Source: 66-474 sp036278635 (lineage in GTDB: Bacteria > Pseudomonadota > Gammaproteobacteria > Xanthomonadales > Rhodanobacteraceae). From it: a stretch of 49,008 bases of DNA. Where the stretch lies: NCBI GenBank assembly GCA_036278635.1, contig DASUKQ010000009.1:1-49008 (forward strand), in the 5' to 3' direction. Each line of letters starts with the position of its first letter. Position 1 is the stretch's first letter. Positions 1-8,764 of the stretch are shown here, one piece after another. The notes below the pieces were generated by a model. That model was given only the letters and a program-made list of their open reading frames with translations. It was not told the origin of the DNA and searched no databases. Both the position numbers and the translations under genes were made by a program.

Positions 1-912
1 ACGGATCGCATCGCGGACCTTCGTCGCCCTGGCGGTCATGCCCAGGTGATCCAGCATTTCGGCGGCAGCCAGCAACAAGGCACAGGGATTGGCGACGTTC
101 TTGCCGGCGATGTCGGGCGCGGAACCGTGCACCGCTTCGAATATCGCCGCATCCTTGCCGATGTTGGCGCCTGGCGCCAAGCCCAGGCCGCCCACGAGGC
201 CGGCGCACAAATCGGAAATGATGTCACCGAACAGGTTGGTGGTCACGATCACGTCGAACTGCCACGGATTCATCACCAGTTGCATGCAGGTGTTGTCGAC
301 GATCATCTCGTTGAACTCGATCTGCGGATGTTGCCCGGCAATCTCGCGGGCGACATCGAGGAACAGGCCCGACGCGGTCTTGATGATGTTGGCCTTGTGC
401 ACGGCCGTCACCTTCCTGCGGCCCTTCTTCACCGCCAGCTCGAACGCGTGGCGCACGATGCGACTGGCCCCGGTGCGGGTATTGCGCACGATCGACTGCG
501 CGATCTCGCCGTCCGGGGACACCATCTGGCCCTCCTGAAGGTACGCGCCCTCGGTGTTTTCGCGCACGGTGATGATGTCGATGTTTTCGTAGCGCGCCCG
601 GGTTCCGGGGAAACTGATCGCGGGCCGCACGTTGGCATACAGGTCGAAATGCCGGCGCAGCGCCACGTTCAGCGAGCTGTAGCCCTTTCCGATCGGTGTC
701 GTCAGCGGACCCTTGAGGGCGACGCGGTGCCTGGCGATGGTGTCGAGGGTCGCCTGCGGCAACAGGTCACCGTGCTTGTCCAGCGCGGCCATGCCGGCGT
801 CGACGAAATCGTATCCGAGCCCGCAACCCAGCGCATCCAGCACCCTCAAGGTGGCGTCCATGATTTCCGGGCCGATGCCGTCGCCACGGATCACCGCAAT
901 GGTTTTCTTCAC
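1..912 (-). CDS. icd: NAD-dependent isocitrate dehydrogenase, 3' end outside window
   Basis: This is the first 304 codons of an isocitrate/isopropylmalate dehydrogenase-family enzyme, which oxidatively decarboxylates isocitrate in the TCA cycle. The N-terminus carries IRGDGIGPEI, and VRENTEGAY is the IDH-type substrate loop; isopropylmalate dehydrogenases instead have a REPTGG-type loop. Also visible are AVHKANI, the metal-binding DNTCMQLV, LFGDIISDL and the cofactor-side GSAPDIAGK. The short (about 335 aa) NAD-type form is the usual one in Xanthomonadales. The start is GTG at 912, chosen because AAGGAGT lies just upstream and the protein begins MKKTIAVIRGDG. The reading frame is open to the window edge, so about 30 C-terminal residues are missing. 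The family is certain; the NAD preference is inferred from overall similarity. Confidence 0.93.
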   Translation of the reverse strand, partial: MKKTIAVIRGDGIGPEIMDATLRVLDALGCGLGYDFVDAGMAALDKHGDLLPQATLDTIARHRVALKGPLTTPIGKGYSSLNVALRRHFDLYANVRPAISFPGTRARYENIDIITVRENTEGAYLQEGQMVSPDGEIAQSIVRNTRTGASRIVRHAFELAVKKGRRKVTAVHKANIIKTASGLFLDVAREIAGQHPQIEFNEMIVDNTCMQLVMNPWQFDVIVTTNLFGDIISDLCAGLVGGLGLAPGANIGKDAAIFEAVHGSAPDIAGKNVANPCALLLAAAEMLDHLGMTARATKVRDAIR

Positions 913-1176
913 ACGCAACTCCTTTGTCCTGCGATCATCCCTGATCGCTGTTTCGCCGGACCTTCTGACAAGCGCCAACGACGCACGCCATGGCAATCCG
1001 GAACGGCCAAAGCTGCCGTCCATGGCCAAGGGCTCCGTGGCCTGACTTCTCGCAACAGCAGGTTCCGCCGGACGCAATGAGCACGACGGTCTGGACAAAC
1101 AAAACCGGAATTATCGGGCGTTACGACGCAGCTTGCAAAAGCTCGGCCAATTTGCCGCCGCGCTCGGCGGCAGCGA
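913..1176. other. Intergenic spacer with a fragment of a dispersed repeat
   Basis: There is no convincing gene between the icd start and the end of the glutaredoxin gene. Bases 1014-1043 (CTGCCGTCCATGGCCAAGGG and the following ten bases) closely match 21802-21831 inside thiL, so they are a fragment of the same dispersed element. The icd promoter must lie in the left part. Confidence 0.6.
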
Positions 1177-1440
1177 TCAGGATGGCTCGCGCAACATCTC
1201 GTTCAGTTTGCCGCTGCGCTCGGCCGCCGCCAGCTGCTCGAAGCCGCCGACCAGCACGCCGTTGATGAAAATCTGCGGCACGGTGCGGGCATTCGGGGCG
1301 CGCTCCATCATCGCCGCGCGCGCGGCGGGGTCGGTATCGATCCGCCGTTCGCGCCACGCAAGCCCCCTGGCCTTCAGGAGGTTCTTGGCGGCGTTGCAAT
1401 AGGGGCAGATCGCGGTGGAATAGATCTCGATGTCGGCCAT
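1177..1440 (-). CDS. grxC: Glutaredoxin 3 (GrxC type)
   Basis: This 87-residue protein is a monomeric dithiol glutaredoxin that reduces protein disulfides and mixed glutathione disulfides in the cytoplasm. The CPYC active site is at residues 12-15, after the beta strand IEIYSTAI. The cis-proline motif TVPQIFING and the C-terminal GG-F glutathione-binding segment (VGGFEQL) follow. Its length matches the GrxC family. The start ATG at 1440 begins MADIEIYS. It is divergent from the BepA-like protease gene, with a 157-base shared upstream region. A TAAAAT box on the minus strand near 1470 could be its -10 element. Confidence 0.93.
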   Translation of the reverse strand: MADIEIYSTAICPYCNAAKNLLKARGLAWRERRIDTDPAARAAMMERAPNARTVPQIFINGVLVGGFEQLAAAERSGKLNEMLREPS

Positions 1441-1585
1441 GCGTGTGGGAAATCGCGGCTCCTGCAGGGGATTTTACCGCGCCGGGCACGTTCCCGCTGC
1501 GACTGGCTTCGCGCCTTGCATGGCCTTATCTTGATCCTGCCCGGGGCGAACCAACCGGCCCGCTTCCGGTCGAATGTGAACCCTG

Positions 1586-1591
1586 TACGCT
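1586..1591 (+). promoter_or_regulatory. Possible -10 box giving a leaderless bepA-like mRNA
   Basis: TACGCT ends 6 bases before the ATG at 1598, and no Shine-Dalgarno sequence precedes that ATG. The spacing would place the transcription start on or next to the start codon. There is no clear -35 box, so this is tentative. The same geometry recurs at rnfB, rnt and dadA in this window. Confidence 0.3.
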
Positions 1592-1597
1592 CACGCC

Positions 1598-3424
1598 ATG
1601 CCATCCGTCCTTCGCCCGCATGTTTTGTCGACCCTCGCCGTGACGCTGGCGCTGGCGCTGCCGGCTGCCGCGCAACAGGCCGATGTACGCCTGCCCAGCC
1701 TCGGCAGTTCGGCCGACACCGTGATCTCTCCGCAGGAAGCCCGGCAATACGGCGCCCAGTTCCTGCGCGAATTGCGTGCCGCGCACCTGGTGCTCGACGA
1801 TCCCCAGGTCGACCAGTACATGGACACGCTCGGTTACCGGCTCGCTTCGGTCAGCTCGGACCCGACCCAGCACTACACGTTCACCCTCATCGACGTTCCG
1901 CAGATCAACGCGTTCGCAACCTTCGGCGGTTACGTTTTCATCTTCTCGGGCATGCTCACCGCCACCCGGTCGCAGGACGAGCTGGCGGCCGTGATGGCGC
2001 ACGAGCTGGCGCACATCAGCCAGCATCACCTGCAAAGAGCGATGGAAGAACAAAAGAAGTCGATGCCGCTGTACGTGCTCGGCGCCCTGGCTGCCGCACT
2101 CGCTGCATCCCGGATGGAGTCGGATTCGCGGGGGGTGGCGACCGCACCTTACGGCTACGGCTACGGGAACAACTCGCCCTACACGGCCGGCACCGCGGAC
2201 GCCTCGATGGGGGCACTCATCTCGGTGATGGCGATGATGCAGCAACACCAGATCGATTTCACCCGCAAGGACGAGGAGGAGGCCGACCACGTGGGCATCG
2301 AGACGCTCGCCAAGGCCGGTTTCGACCCGGTGGCGATGGCGACCGTGTTTGCGCACATGCAGGCCCTGATCCGACCGGGCGGCCAGGGGGGCATGGCTGC
2401 CGGCAACATTCCGGACTTCCTGCAGTCCCACCCGGTCAGCAGCGTGCGCATCGCCGATGCGCGCGCCCGCGCGCGGGTGCTGGACCAGCAAATGAAGGCC
2501 GTCAATGCATGCGTGAGCGTGCAGACCGACGTAGCGCACTGCAAGAAATGGCAGTCGGGTGAGTTCGATGGCACGACGACCGATCCATCCGGCTACGGCA
2601 TGCTGCCGCTACCTTTCGTCAAGAATCCCTCGGCGCTATTCGATAATTCCATCCGCGAGCCCAGCGAACTCCAATACCAATTGATGCGCGAACGGGTGCG
2701 TGCACTGACCTCGGCCAATCCACGCGCCACGCTGGATTACTACACCCGCAACATGGCCAGCAGCAAGGCGTTCGCGGCCCGCGTCGACAACCGTTACGGC
2801 TATGCGTTGACACTGGTGCAGCTGGGCCAGGCGGCCAAGGCCGTGCCGGTGATGCAATCGCTGGCCGATGCGCGGCCTGGCGACGTGACCCTCGCGCTTG
2901 GATTGGCCGACGCCGAACGCCACGCCGGCGAACGCAACAAGGCGTTGCAGCGCTATGCGTCGTTGAACGCCATGTGGCCGAACGACCCGGCCATCGTGCT
3001 GGATTACAGCCGCGCCCTGCTCGACGACGGCACCAGGGCCAGCGCAAAAATCGCGCAGGGGCTGCTGAAACCGCTGCTCGACGACGACTCGGAACCGTCC
3101 CTGTATTCGGCGTATGGCCACGCCTGCCACGTCGCGGGCGACGAAGTGCACGCCGGAATCGCGTACGCCGATGCCACGTTCCTGTCCGGCCGCGCCGCCG
3201 AAGCACTCGACCAGTTGCACCGCCTGCTCGATCGCAAGGACCTCGATTACTACACCCGCGCGCAAATCGACTCCCGGATCGCCCAGATCACGCCGATCGT
3301 GCTGGAGATCCGGCGCCGCCATCTCGACCGGGACGGCAGCTACGGCAACCAGTTGCAGGGTGGGGAGCGCCAGACCGGATTTTCGTTCGGCGCCTGTGCC
3401 GACAGCCGTTGCCTGCTGCCGTGA
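1598..3424 (+). CDS. bepA: BepA-like periplasmic M48 metalloprotease with TPR C-terminus
   Basis: This 608-residue exported zinc protease probably acts in outer-membrane protein and lipopolysaccharide-assembly quality control. Residues 1-25 form a signal peptide ending LPAAA-QQ. The M48 domain carries the zinc motif HELAH at 135-139, preceded by the DELAAVMA helix. The third ligand region is the EEEAD segment at about 226-230, followed by HVGIETL. The C-terminal half (about 340-580) is helical with TPR-like repeats, as in BepA (YfgC). E. coli BepA is about 487 aa, so this one has a longer linker and tail, including a Gly/Tyr-rich loop at 185-191. It ends in a cysteine-containing tail. The ATG at 1598 is the only start that gives a proper signal peptide. 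The family is sure; the bepA name rests on domain layout. Confidence 0.85.
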   Translation: MPSVLRPHVLSTLAVTLALALPAAAQQADVRLPSLGSSADTVISPQEARQYGAQFLRELRAAHLVLDDPQVDQYMDTLGYRLASVSSDPTQHYTFTLIDVPQINAFATFGGYVFIFSGMLTATRSQDELAAVMAHELAHISQHHLQRAMEEQKKSMPLYVLGALAAALAASRMESDSRGVATAPYGYGYGNNSPYTAGTADASMGALISVMAMMQQHQIDFTRKDEEEADHVGIETLAKAGFDPVAMATVFAHMQALIRPGGQGGMAAGNIPDFLQSHPVSSVRIADARARARVLDQQMKAVNACVSVQTDVAHCKKWQSGEFDGTTTDPSGYGMLPLPFVKNPSALFDNSIREPSELQYQLMRERVRALTSANPRATLDYYTRNMASSKAFAARVDNRYGYALTLVQLGQAAKAVPVMQSLADARPGDVTLALGLADAERHAGERNKALQRYASLNAMWPNDPAIVLDYSRALLDDGTRASAKIAQGLLKPLLDDDSEPSLYSAYGHACHVAGDEVHAGIAYADATFLSGRAAEALDQLHRLLDRKDLDYYTRAQIDSRIAQITPIVLEIRRRHLDRDGSYGNQLQGGERQTGFSFGACADSRCLLP

Positions 3425-3736
3425 CCGCTGCGGGCGATCCATGCCGCGCGTCCAGGGGACCTCTGATCAACGTTCTTCATCGTCGCCCGGCGCGTAGCGC
3501 CGTCTTGTCTTTTCGCAGGCCGGGGCCCGGTTTGACTTTGTATCGTGGCCACAGGCCGCGATCTCCTTCTCTACTGGATTACTCGCGCCGTCCATGGCGC
3601 TCGCCCTCCGGGCCGCCTGCGGCGTTCGCGTTTGCAATCCTGCAAACGCAGTCCGGCCTTCGCCGGTATGACGAGCAAAATCAGAGCTCGCCCAGCTCGC
3701 ATAAAATGTCGTCCCCACGCTACCCTGTCCCGAGCC
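3425..3736. repeat. 312-bp spacer made largely of dispersed repeats
   Basis: No gene is seen. The stretch contains inverted and dispersed modules, including a GCAATCCTGCAAACGC inverted motif at about 3633-3648. A TCCGGCCTTCGCCGGTATGACG segment at about 3652-3673 belongs to the same loose family as the hairpins near 4489 and 34420. The promoter of the cyclophilin gene is probably at the right end, where a TAAAAT box lies near 3703. Confidence 0.5.
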
Positions 3737-4462
3737 ATGAATAGCCGTCTCCGCCCGCTCCGCTGGACGCTGCCCGTCCTGTTCGCGTTCGCCGTGCCGT
3801 CGGTCGCGCTCGCCGCGCCGCCTCCGGCAACGGCATCTTCGAGTGCCGCCCCCGCGGCCCCTGCGCATCCGCAGGTGGAGATCAAGACCTCGATGGGTGA
3901 CATCGTGATCGAACTGTTTCCCGACAAGTCGCCCAAGACCGTCGCCAATTTCCTCCAGTACGTGAAGGACGGCTTCTACGCAGGCACCGTGTTCCACCGC
4001 GTGATCCCGGGGTACCTGATCCAGGGCGGCCTGTACACGCGCGAACTGCAGCCCAAGCGCACCCTGCCGCCGATTCCGGACGAGGCCAACAATGGCCTGT
4101 CCAACCTGCGAGGGACCGTGGCCGCCGCGCGCGGCCCCGACGTCGATTCCGCGACCGCGCAGTTCTTCATCAACGTGGTGGACAATCCGCGCCTCGACTA
4201 CGTCGGCAACCAGAGCGGCATGACCTGGGGCTACGCGGTGTTCGGCAAGGTCGTGAAAGGCATGGACATCGTCGACAAGATCGACAACCTGCCCACCGGC
4301 CCGCAAGGCCCCTTCATCGGCGACGTCCCGCGTCCGCTGGTGGTGATCGAGGGCGCCAGGCTGATCGGCGAAGCCGCGCACCCCACCGCCGAGCCGGTGT
4401 CGCCGGTGACCGGCCAGGTGCCGGCATCGGCGCCGGCCACGAAGAAGCCCGCCGGGCACTGA
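3737..4462 (+). CDS. ppiA: Periplasmic cyclophilin-type peptidyl-prolyl isomerase
   Basis: This 241-residue cyclophilin catalyses cis-trans isomerisation of prolyl bonds during folding of exported proteins. A signal peptide covers residues 1-27 (ending ALAAP) and is followed by a low-complexity Ala/Pro linker. The cyclophilin fold spans about 48-215 and contains FHRVIPGYLIQGG with the catalytic Arg, AQFFINV, and the W-G-Y-A-V-FGKVV segment. A Pro/Ala-rich tail follows. It lies immediately upstream of lpxH, a pairing also seen in enterobacteria, where cytoplasmic ppiB precedes lpxH. The upstream in-frame ATG at 3545 would translate repeat DNA and bury the signal peptide, so ATG 3737 is preferred. 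Confidence 0.9.
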   Translation: MNSRLRPLRWTLPVLFAFAVPSVALAAPPPATASSSAAPAAPAHPQVEIKTSMGDIVIELFPDKSPKTVANFLQYVKDGFYAGTVFHRVIPGYLIQGGLYTRELQPKRTLPPIPDEANNGLSNLRGTVAAARGPDVDSATAQFFINVVDNPRLDYVGNQSGMTWGYAVFGKVVKGMDIVDKIDNLPTGPQGPFIGDVPRPLVVIEGARLIGEAAHPTAEPVSPVTGQVPASAPATKKPAGH

Positions 4463-4488
4463 TGGCGAAAGGCCGATCATCTTTTGCT

Positions 4489-4516
4489 CGTCATTCGCCC
4501 GGAAGCGGGAATGACG
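4489..4516. repeat. Small inverted repeat before lpxH
   Basis: The arms CGTCATTC and GAATGACG flank a 12-base centre that itself holds GC-rich pairing. The hairpin resembles the CGTCATTCC-type palindromes scattered through proteobacterial genomes and sits in the 67-base ppi-lpxH gap. It may act as an attenuator or mRNA-stability element. Confidence 0.55.
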
Positions 4517-4529
4517 TCACGGGAAGGAC

Positions 4530-5309
4530 ATGGTGACTTTGGAGACGCCCCAGGCGGTGGCCACGACGCTCTTCATTTCCGACCTGCACCTCGACGATGC
4601 ACGCCCGCACATCGTCGGGGACTTCGAAATGTTCTGCGCCGCAGAGGCGCGCAAGGCAAACGCGCTGTACGTGCTGGGCGACCTGTTCGAGGCCTACGTC
4701 GGCGACGACGACGATGCGCCGTTGAATGCGCGCATCGCGACCGCGTTGCACGGCGTCGCCGATGCCGGCGTGCCGGTGCACTACATCGCCGGCAACCGCG
4801 ACTTCCTTCTGGGTGAGGATTACGCGCACCGCGGTGGCATGGACATCCTCGCCGACGGGACGGTTGTCGACCTGCACGGAACGCCCACGCTGATCCTGCA
4901 CGGCGACGTGCTGTGCACCGACGATGCCGCGTACCAGGCGTTCCGCAAGCAGGTCCGCGATCCAGCGTGGCAGGCGGCGTTTCTCGCCAAACCCCTGGCC
5001 GAGCGGCGGGCGTTCGCGGCGCAGGCGCGCGACGCCAGCCGCACGCACACTTCGCAAACCGACATGGCGATCATGGACGTCAACCAGGACGCCGTGGAGG
5101 CCGCGCTGCGCAAGGCAGGCGTCACGCGCATGATTCACGGCCACACGCACCGCCCGGCCATCCACGAGTTCCGGCTGGACGGGAAGCCCGCGCAACGCAT
5201 CGTGCTGGGCGACTGGTACGATCAAGGTTCGGTGCTGCGCATCGATGCAAGCGGCGCGACATTGCAACCCCTGGAGCCGCCGCGACCCACTTCGGGACCA
5301 CCGCCTTGA
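4530..5309 (+). CDS. lpxH: UDP-2,3-diacylglucosamine diphosphatase
   Basis: This enzyme hydrolyses UDP-2,3-diacylglucosamine to lipid X, the fourth step of lipid A synthesis, at the cytoplasmic face of the inner membrane. It is a calcineurin-like phosphoesterase of 259 residues. Metal-binding motifs are FISDLHLDD, LGDLFEAYVGDDD, AGNRDFLLG, LHGDVLCTDD and HGHTHRPAIH, in the canonical LpxH order. AAGGA at 4524-4528 sits almost on the ATG at 4530, so the GTG at 4533 might be the true start. The stop overlaps the start of the next gene (TTGA), implying coupled translation. Confidence 0.93.
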   Translation: MVTLETPQAVATTLFISDLHLDDARPHIVGDFEMFCAAEARKANALYVLGDLFEAYVGDDDDAPLNARIATALHGVADAGVPVHYIAGNRDFLLGEDYAHRGGMDILADGTVVDLHGTPTLILHGDVLCTDDAAYQAFRKQVRDPAWQAAFLAKPLAERRAFAAQARDASRTHTSQTDMAIMDVNQDAVEAALRKAGVTRMIHGHTHRPAIHEFRLDGKPAQRIVLGDWYDQGSVLRIDASGATLQPLEPPRPTSGPPP

Positions 5310-5770
5310 ACGTGCTGATCGACGAACTCACCGGTGGGCTGCCCGACGGCACTGCACTGCTGCGGGTACTGATCCGGCTGCTCGGCGCGATGCTGGCCGG
5401 CGCGGTGCTCGGCTGGCAACGCGAACGCTCGGACAAACCGGCGGGGTTGCGCACCCATATCCTCGTTGCGCTGGGCGCCGCCACCTTCGTGGTGGTGCCC
5501 GAGCAATTCGCGATGAACCCGGACGCGCTGTCGCGCGTGATCCAGGGCATCGCCACCGGCATCGGATTCCTGGGCGGCGGCGTGATCCTGAAGCACGCCT
5601 CCGAGCGCAGGATCGAGGGATTGACGACCGCCGCGGACATCTGGGCCACTGCCGCGATCGGGGTTGCGATCGGGCTGGGCGGTCTCGGCATCGGCCTGAT
5701 CGGCACGGCGTTCGCGTGGACGGTACTCAGCGTGGTGTACCGGATACAGGCTCGATCGAATTCGCGCTAG
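5306..5770 (+). CDS. MgtC/SapB-family inner-membrane protein
   Basis: This roughly 154-residue integral membrane protein of the MgtC/SapB family is predicted to be cytoplasmic-membrane located. It has four hydrophobic segments. Family hallmarks are AMLAGAVLGWQRER (residues about 30-43), KPAGLRTHILVALGAA, and GIATGIGFLGGGVI followed by RIEGLTTAADIWATAAIG. These match the conserved MgtC N-terminal domain; there is no C-terminal ACT-like domain. The TTG at 5306 overlaps the lpxH stop; GTG at 5312 is the alternative. Family members have been linked to ATP synthase regulation and low-magnesium growth, but nothing here fixes the role. Confidence 0.85.
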   Translation: MNVLIDELTGGLPDGTALLRVLIRLLGAMLAGAVLGWQRERSDKPAGLRTHILVALGAATFVVVPEQFAMNPDALSRVIQGIATGIGFLGGGVILKHASERRIEGLTTAADIWATAAIGVAIGLGGLGIGLIGTAFAWTVLSVVYRIQARSNSR

Positions 5771-5883
5771 CGTCGCCTCACGCTTGCGCGCAGCCGCTTC
5801 GGGCGCAACCCGTCACTTCGATCGATTCCGTGCCGGCTCATCGGATCGCCGACCGCCCGCTCGCGGGGCGGGTCCCATGCTAG

Positions 5884-5899
5884 CGCCACATCGGTGTGG
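5884..5899. terminator. Perfect short hairpin downstream of radA
   Basis: GCCACATCGGTGTGGC forms a perfect 7-bp stem just beyond the radA stop on the minus strand, in the 137-base gap between the convergent mgtC-like and radA genes. There is no T-tract, so this is at best part of a weak terminator. Confidence 0.3.
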
Positions 5900-5907
5900 C
5901 GTGCGGG

Positions 5908-7293
5908 TCAGCCGCCGGCCGCATCGATCGCCTCGCGCAGTGTTTCCACACCGACGACTTCGAGTCCGCCGATGCGCGAGGTTTTTTTCGGCGCATTCGC
6001 TTTGGGCACGATCGCGCGCCGGAAGCCGTGGTGCGCGGCCTCTTTCAAGCGTTCTTCGCCGTTCGGAACCGGGCGCACCTCGCCGGACAAACCCACTTCG
6101 CCGAACGCGACGGTTTTTTCCGGAAGCGCACGGTCCCTGAAGCTCGAAAGCACCGCCAACAACACGGGAAGATCGGCCGCGGTTTCCTGCACACGGATGC
6201 CTCCAACCACGTTGACGAACACGTCCTGGTCGAACACCGCGGCGCCGCCGTGCCGGTGCAGCACCGCCAGCAGCATCGCGAGGCGATTCTGTTCCAGTCC
6301 CAGTGCCACGCGGCGCGGATTGCCCAGGCTCGATTGGTCGACCAGCGCCTGCACTTCCACCAGCAGCGGGCGGGTGCCCTCGCGGGTCACCATCACCGCG
6401 CTGCCGGGCGTCGCGCCCTGGTGGCCGGTGAGGAAAATCGAGGACGGATTCGGCACTTCGCGCAGGCCCTTGTCGCCCATCGCGAACACGCCCAATTCGT
6501 TGACCGCCCCGAACCGGTTCTTGAACGCGCGCAACACCCGGAACCGCGAGCCGACCTCGCCCTCGAAATACAGCACCGCGTCGACCATGTGCTCGAGCAC
6601 GCGGGGGCCGGCGATGCCGCCTTCCTTGGTCACGTGTCCGACCAGGAACACGCAGGTTCCGGTTTCCTTGGCGTAGCGCACCAGCCGCGCCGCCGATTCG
6701 CGCACCTGCGACACCGAGCCCGGCGCCGCCGGCAGGGTTTCGGTCCAGATGGTCTGGATCGAATCGATCACGAGTACGCGTGGTCTTTCGGCGATGGCGT
6801 GTTCGATGATCCGCTCGACGCACGTTTCGGCGAGTGCCTTCAGGGGATCCAGCAGCAAGCCGAGCCGGTACCCGCGCGCCGCGATCTGTGCCAGCGATTC
6901 CTCGCCGCTGACGTACAGGCCCGGCAGGCGTTCGCCCAACGCGGCCAGCGCCTGCAACAGCAGCGTGGATTTGCCGATGCCGGGATCGCCGCCGACCAGC
7001 ACCACCGAACCTTCCACCAGTCCGCCGCCCAGCACCCGGTCGAGTTCGCCGATGCGGATCAAATGCCGCGTTTCGACCTCGCCTGCAACCTGCGTCAATG
7101 GTTGTACCCGCGCAACGTCCACGCCCGCGTAACCGGCGCCGCGACCGGCGACCGCCGCCGCGGCCTTCGTGGCCGGCTGCACCACGAAGGCCGAAAGCGT
7201 GTTCCACTGACCACAGGCCTCGCACTGGCCCTGCCATTTCGGATATTCGGCGCCGCAATCCGAACACACGTACGCGGTTTTCGCCTTGGCCAT
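5908..7293 (-). CDS. radA: DNA repair protein RadA (Sms)
   Basis: RadA is a RecA-like ATPase and branch-migration helicase that helps process recombination intermediates. The protein has 461 residues. The N-terminal zinc finger is CSDCG...CEACGQW. The RecA-like core has Walker A GGDPGIGKSTLL, the RadA-specific KNRFG motif (ended by FGAVNELG) and a Lon-protease-like C-terminal domain with NVVGGIRV. Length and order match the family. The start ATG at 7293 overlaps the stop of the upstream pilin gene (TGATG), so radA is the last gene of an overlapping operon with pilus-like genes. This is an unexpected partner for a repair protein. Confidence 0.95.
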   Translation of the reverse strand: MAKAKTAYVCSDCGAEYPKWQGQCEACGQWNTLSAFVVQPATKAAAAVAGRGAGYAGVDVARVQPLTQVAGEVETRHLIRIGELDRVLGGGLVEGSVVLVGGDPGIGKSTLLLQALAALGERLPGLYVSGEESLAQIAARGYRLGLLLDPLKALAETCVERIIEHAIAERPRVLVIDSIQTIWTETLPAAPGSVSQVRESAARLVRYAKETGTCVFLVGHVTKEGGIAGPRVLEHMVDAVLYFEGEVGSRFRVLRAFKNRFGAVNELGVFAMGDKGLREVPNPSSIFLTGHQGATPGSAVMVTREGTRPLLVEVQALVDQSSLGNPRRVALGLEQNRLAMLLAVLHRHGGAAVFDQDVFVNVVGGIRVQETAADLPVLLAVLSSFRDRALPEKTVAFGEVGLSGEVRPVPNGEERLKEAAHHGFRRAIVPKANAPKKTSRIGGLEVVGVETLREAIDAAGG

Positions 7294-7778
7294 CAGCGGC
7301 AAAGGCTCGGCAGGTATTTCGCGGCCAGCGTGGTGTGGTCCTGGCCGACCGCGTGCATGCCCGATGGAATCTTGCTGGTGCCGCATGCCCACGCGATCGG
7401 ACTTTCGGGGCTCCCGTCCACCACCAGCGGACGCAGGGTCAGCACGCCGCCGCGCAATCCCTCGTTGATGTCCTGCTTGCGGAACGTGATGTCGACCGCA
7501 CCGTCGTGGACCGCCACCGCCCCGACGTAGTGGCCGATGATCGAAGACGCCGACGGCAGGCCGGCAGCGCGATTGTCGGCCGGGAACTCGCCGTGGCGAT
7601 GGAAATAGTCCTGTACCTTCGGCTTGGCGAATCCGGCCAGCGAAAACGCTTCGGCGGCTTCGGCGCGCAGGATGTAGATGTTGTAGGCCGGAATGGCGAT
7701 CGAGGCGAGCACGCCGATGATGGCGACCACGACCATCAGTTCGATCAGGGTGAAACCGTGCGTGCGGGATGTATTCAT
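7293..7778 (-). CDS. Type IV prepilin-like protein (PilE/PilA family)
   Basis: This 161-residue prepilin has a short basic leader ending at G8 and the classic FTLIELMVVVAIIGVLASIAIPAY hydrophobic N-helix (leading residues only quoted: FTLIELMVVV). Prepilin peptidase should cut after G8, leaving F at +1 and E at +5. The C-terminal domain has two cysteines (WACG and LPSLCR) that could close a disulfide loop as in type IV pilins. It overlaps both neighbours: its ATG shares bases with the stop of the GspF-like gene, and its stop overlaps the radA ATG. Whether it is a major pilin, minor pilin or pseudopilin cannot be told. Confidence 0.88.
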   Translation of the reverse strand: MNTSRTHGFTLIELMVVVAIIGVLASIAIPAYNIYILRAEAAEAFSLAGFAKPKVQDYFHRHGEFPADNRAAGLPSASSIIGHYVGAVAVHDGAVDITFRKQDINEGLRGGVLTLRPLVVDGSPESPIAWACGTSKIPSGMHAVGQDHTTLAAKYLPSLCR

Positions 7779-8764
7779 GGCTTGGGCATCATCTGCAGGG
7801 CGAGGGCGAAAATCGGCCGGTACAGCACCGTGACCAGGTAACCGACGAAAATGTAGAACAGGATGCGCGCGACGAGGATGCATCGGTCGCGCGCAAGTTC
7901 CCAGTGTGTCTGCACTTGCGACCAGGCCTCGCGCTTCTGCCACGCGACCTCGGCCCGGAAGGTCCCGAGCTCGAGCGCCTGCTGGAGGCGCGCCGATGTC
8001 GTATCCCAGCGCGCCCGCATGCGCCGGACGCGGATGTCGCCGCCAAGCTGTTGCAGCGCCCTGGACATGGACTCCCGCGACACCCCGGCGCGATCCAGCG
8101 CCGAAAGTTGCTCGAACGTCCGCACCAGCGCATACGTCCGGCCGCTGGCGCCGTACAACGCGTCCCGGTTCGCGGCGCCCGGCAGCGGCCGCAGGCTGGC
8201 CACGGCGCGACGGGCCGCCAGCATGCCCAGCGCAAACAGGATCAGCAATGCGCCGACGCACACCAGGGGCAGGATCAGGCGCACGCCGTCGTGTGCCATG
8301 ACCCACGCCGCCGCGCCGCGCCGCCACACACCGGTCATGCGATCCAGCGACGCAAACGACGGCAACACAACGGTGACAAACAGCAGCACCACGGCGATCG
8401 CAAGCACGTACAGATACAACGCGTACAACACGAAACTGCGTACCGGACGCCACCAGTCAAGCGCGAACAGCTGCGCACGGTCGCAGGCGCGCGACCAGGC
8501 GGTCCGCGCCGCGAACCCGTCACCACCGAAGCGGCGCGCGAGTTCGGCGATCCGGTCCAGTTCGCTGGGGTGCGCGTCCGCCTGCGACGCGTCGGCGGGC
8601 CCGGGCAAGTTGACCGCATCCTCACCCAGCACGCGAGTCAGCCGCGCGCGCGCCTCGTCTCCGCTCAAGCCGGACTCGATCAAATGGCCATACTGCCGGG
8701 CCGCGAAACCGGCCTCTGCGCCAAGGGCCTCGTCGCGTGACGTCACGGTTGTTGCCCCCGGCAT
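7775..8764 (-). CDS. GspF/PilC-like inner-membrane protein, reduced
   Basis: This 329-residue protein has the plan of a type II secretion/type IV pilus platform protein. A helical cytosolic domain (about 1-105) is followed by a membrane segment ending in VVLPSF, like the VVP-F motif of GspF, and a second membrane segment at about 155-180. A second helical domain contains LSALDRAGVSRESMSRALQ (GspF repeats have a similar L..L..AGV...AL pattern). The C-terminal membrane segment ends VTVLYRPIFAL, like PilC's final Y-PIF. It is shorter than PilC (about 400 aa) and divergent. I chose ATG 8764, which overlaps the upstream gene by 22 bases; the frame is open further upstream but only as antisense-like sequence. 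Confidence 0.62.
   Translation of the reverse strand: MPGATTVTSRDEALGAEAGFAARQYGHLIESGLSGDEARARLTRVLGEDAVNLPGPADASQADAHPSELDRIAELARRFGGDGFAARTAWSRACDRAQLFALDWWRPVRSFVLYALYLYVLAIAVVLLFVTVVLPSFASLDRMTGVWRRGAAAWVMAHDGVRLILPLVCVGALLILFALGMLAARRAVASLRPLPGAANRDALYGASGRTYALVRTFEQLSALDRAGVSRESMSRALQQLGGDIRVRRMRARWDTTSARLQQALELGTFRAEVAWQKREAWSQVQTHWELARDRCILVARILFYIFVGYLVTVLYRPIFALALQMMPKP

Noticed and set aside
3545..3736. Upstream start for the cyclophilin (ATG 3545)
   Set aside because: It would translate dispersed repeat DNA ahead of a good signal peptide that begins at ATG 3737.
5896..7530. Long open frame of 544 codons on the plus strand
   Set aside because: It lies opposite radA and the pilin gene, both of which have clear family motifs. 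High-GC genes often leave long open frames on the opposite strand. The product is rich in His, Arg and Gln and resembles no family.
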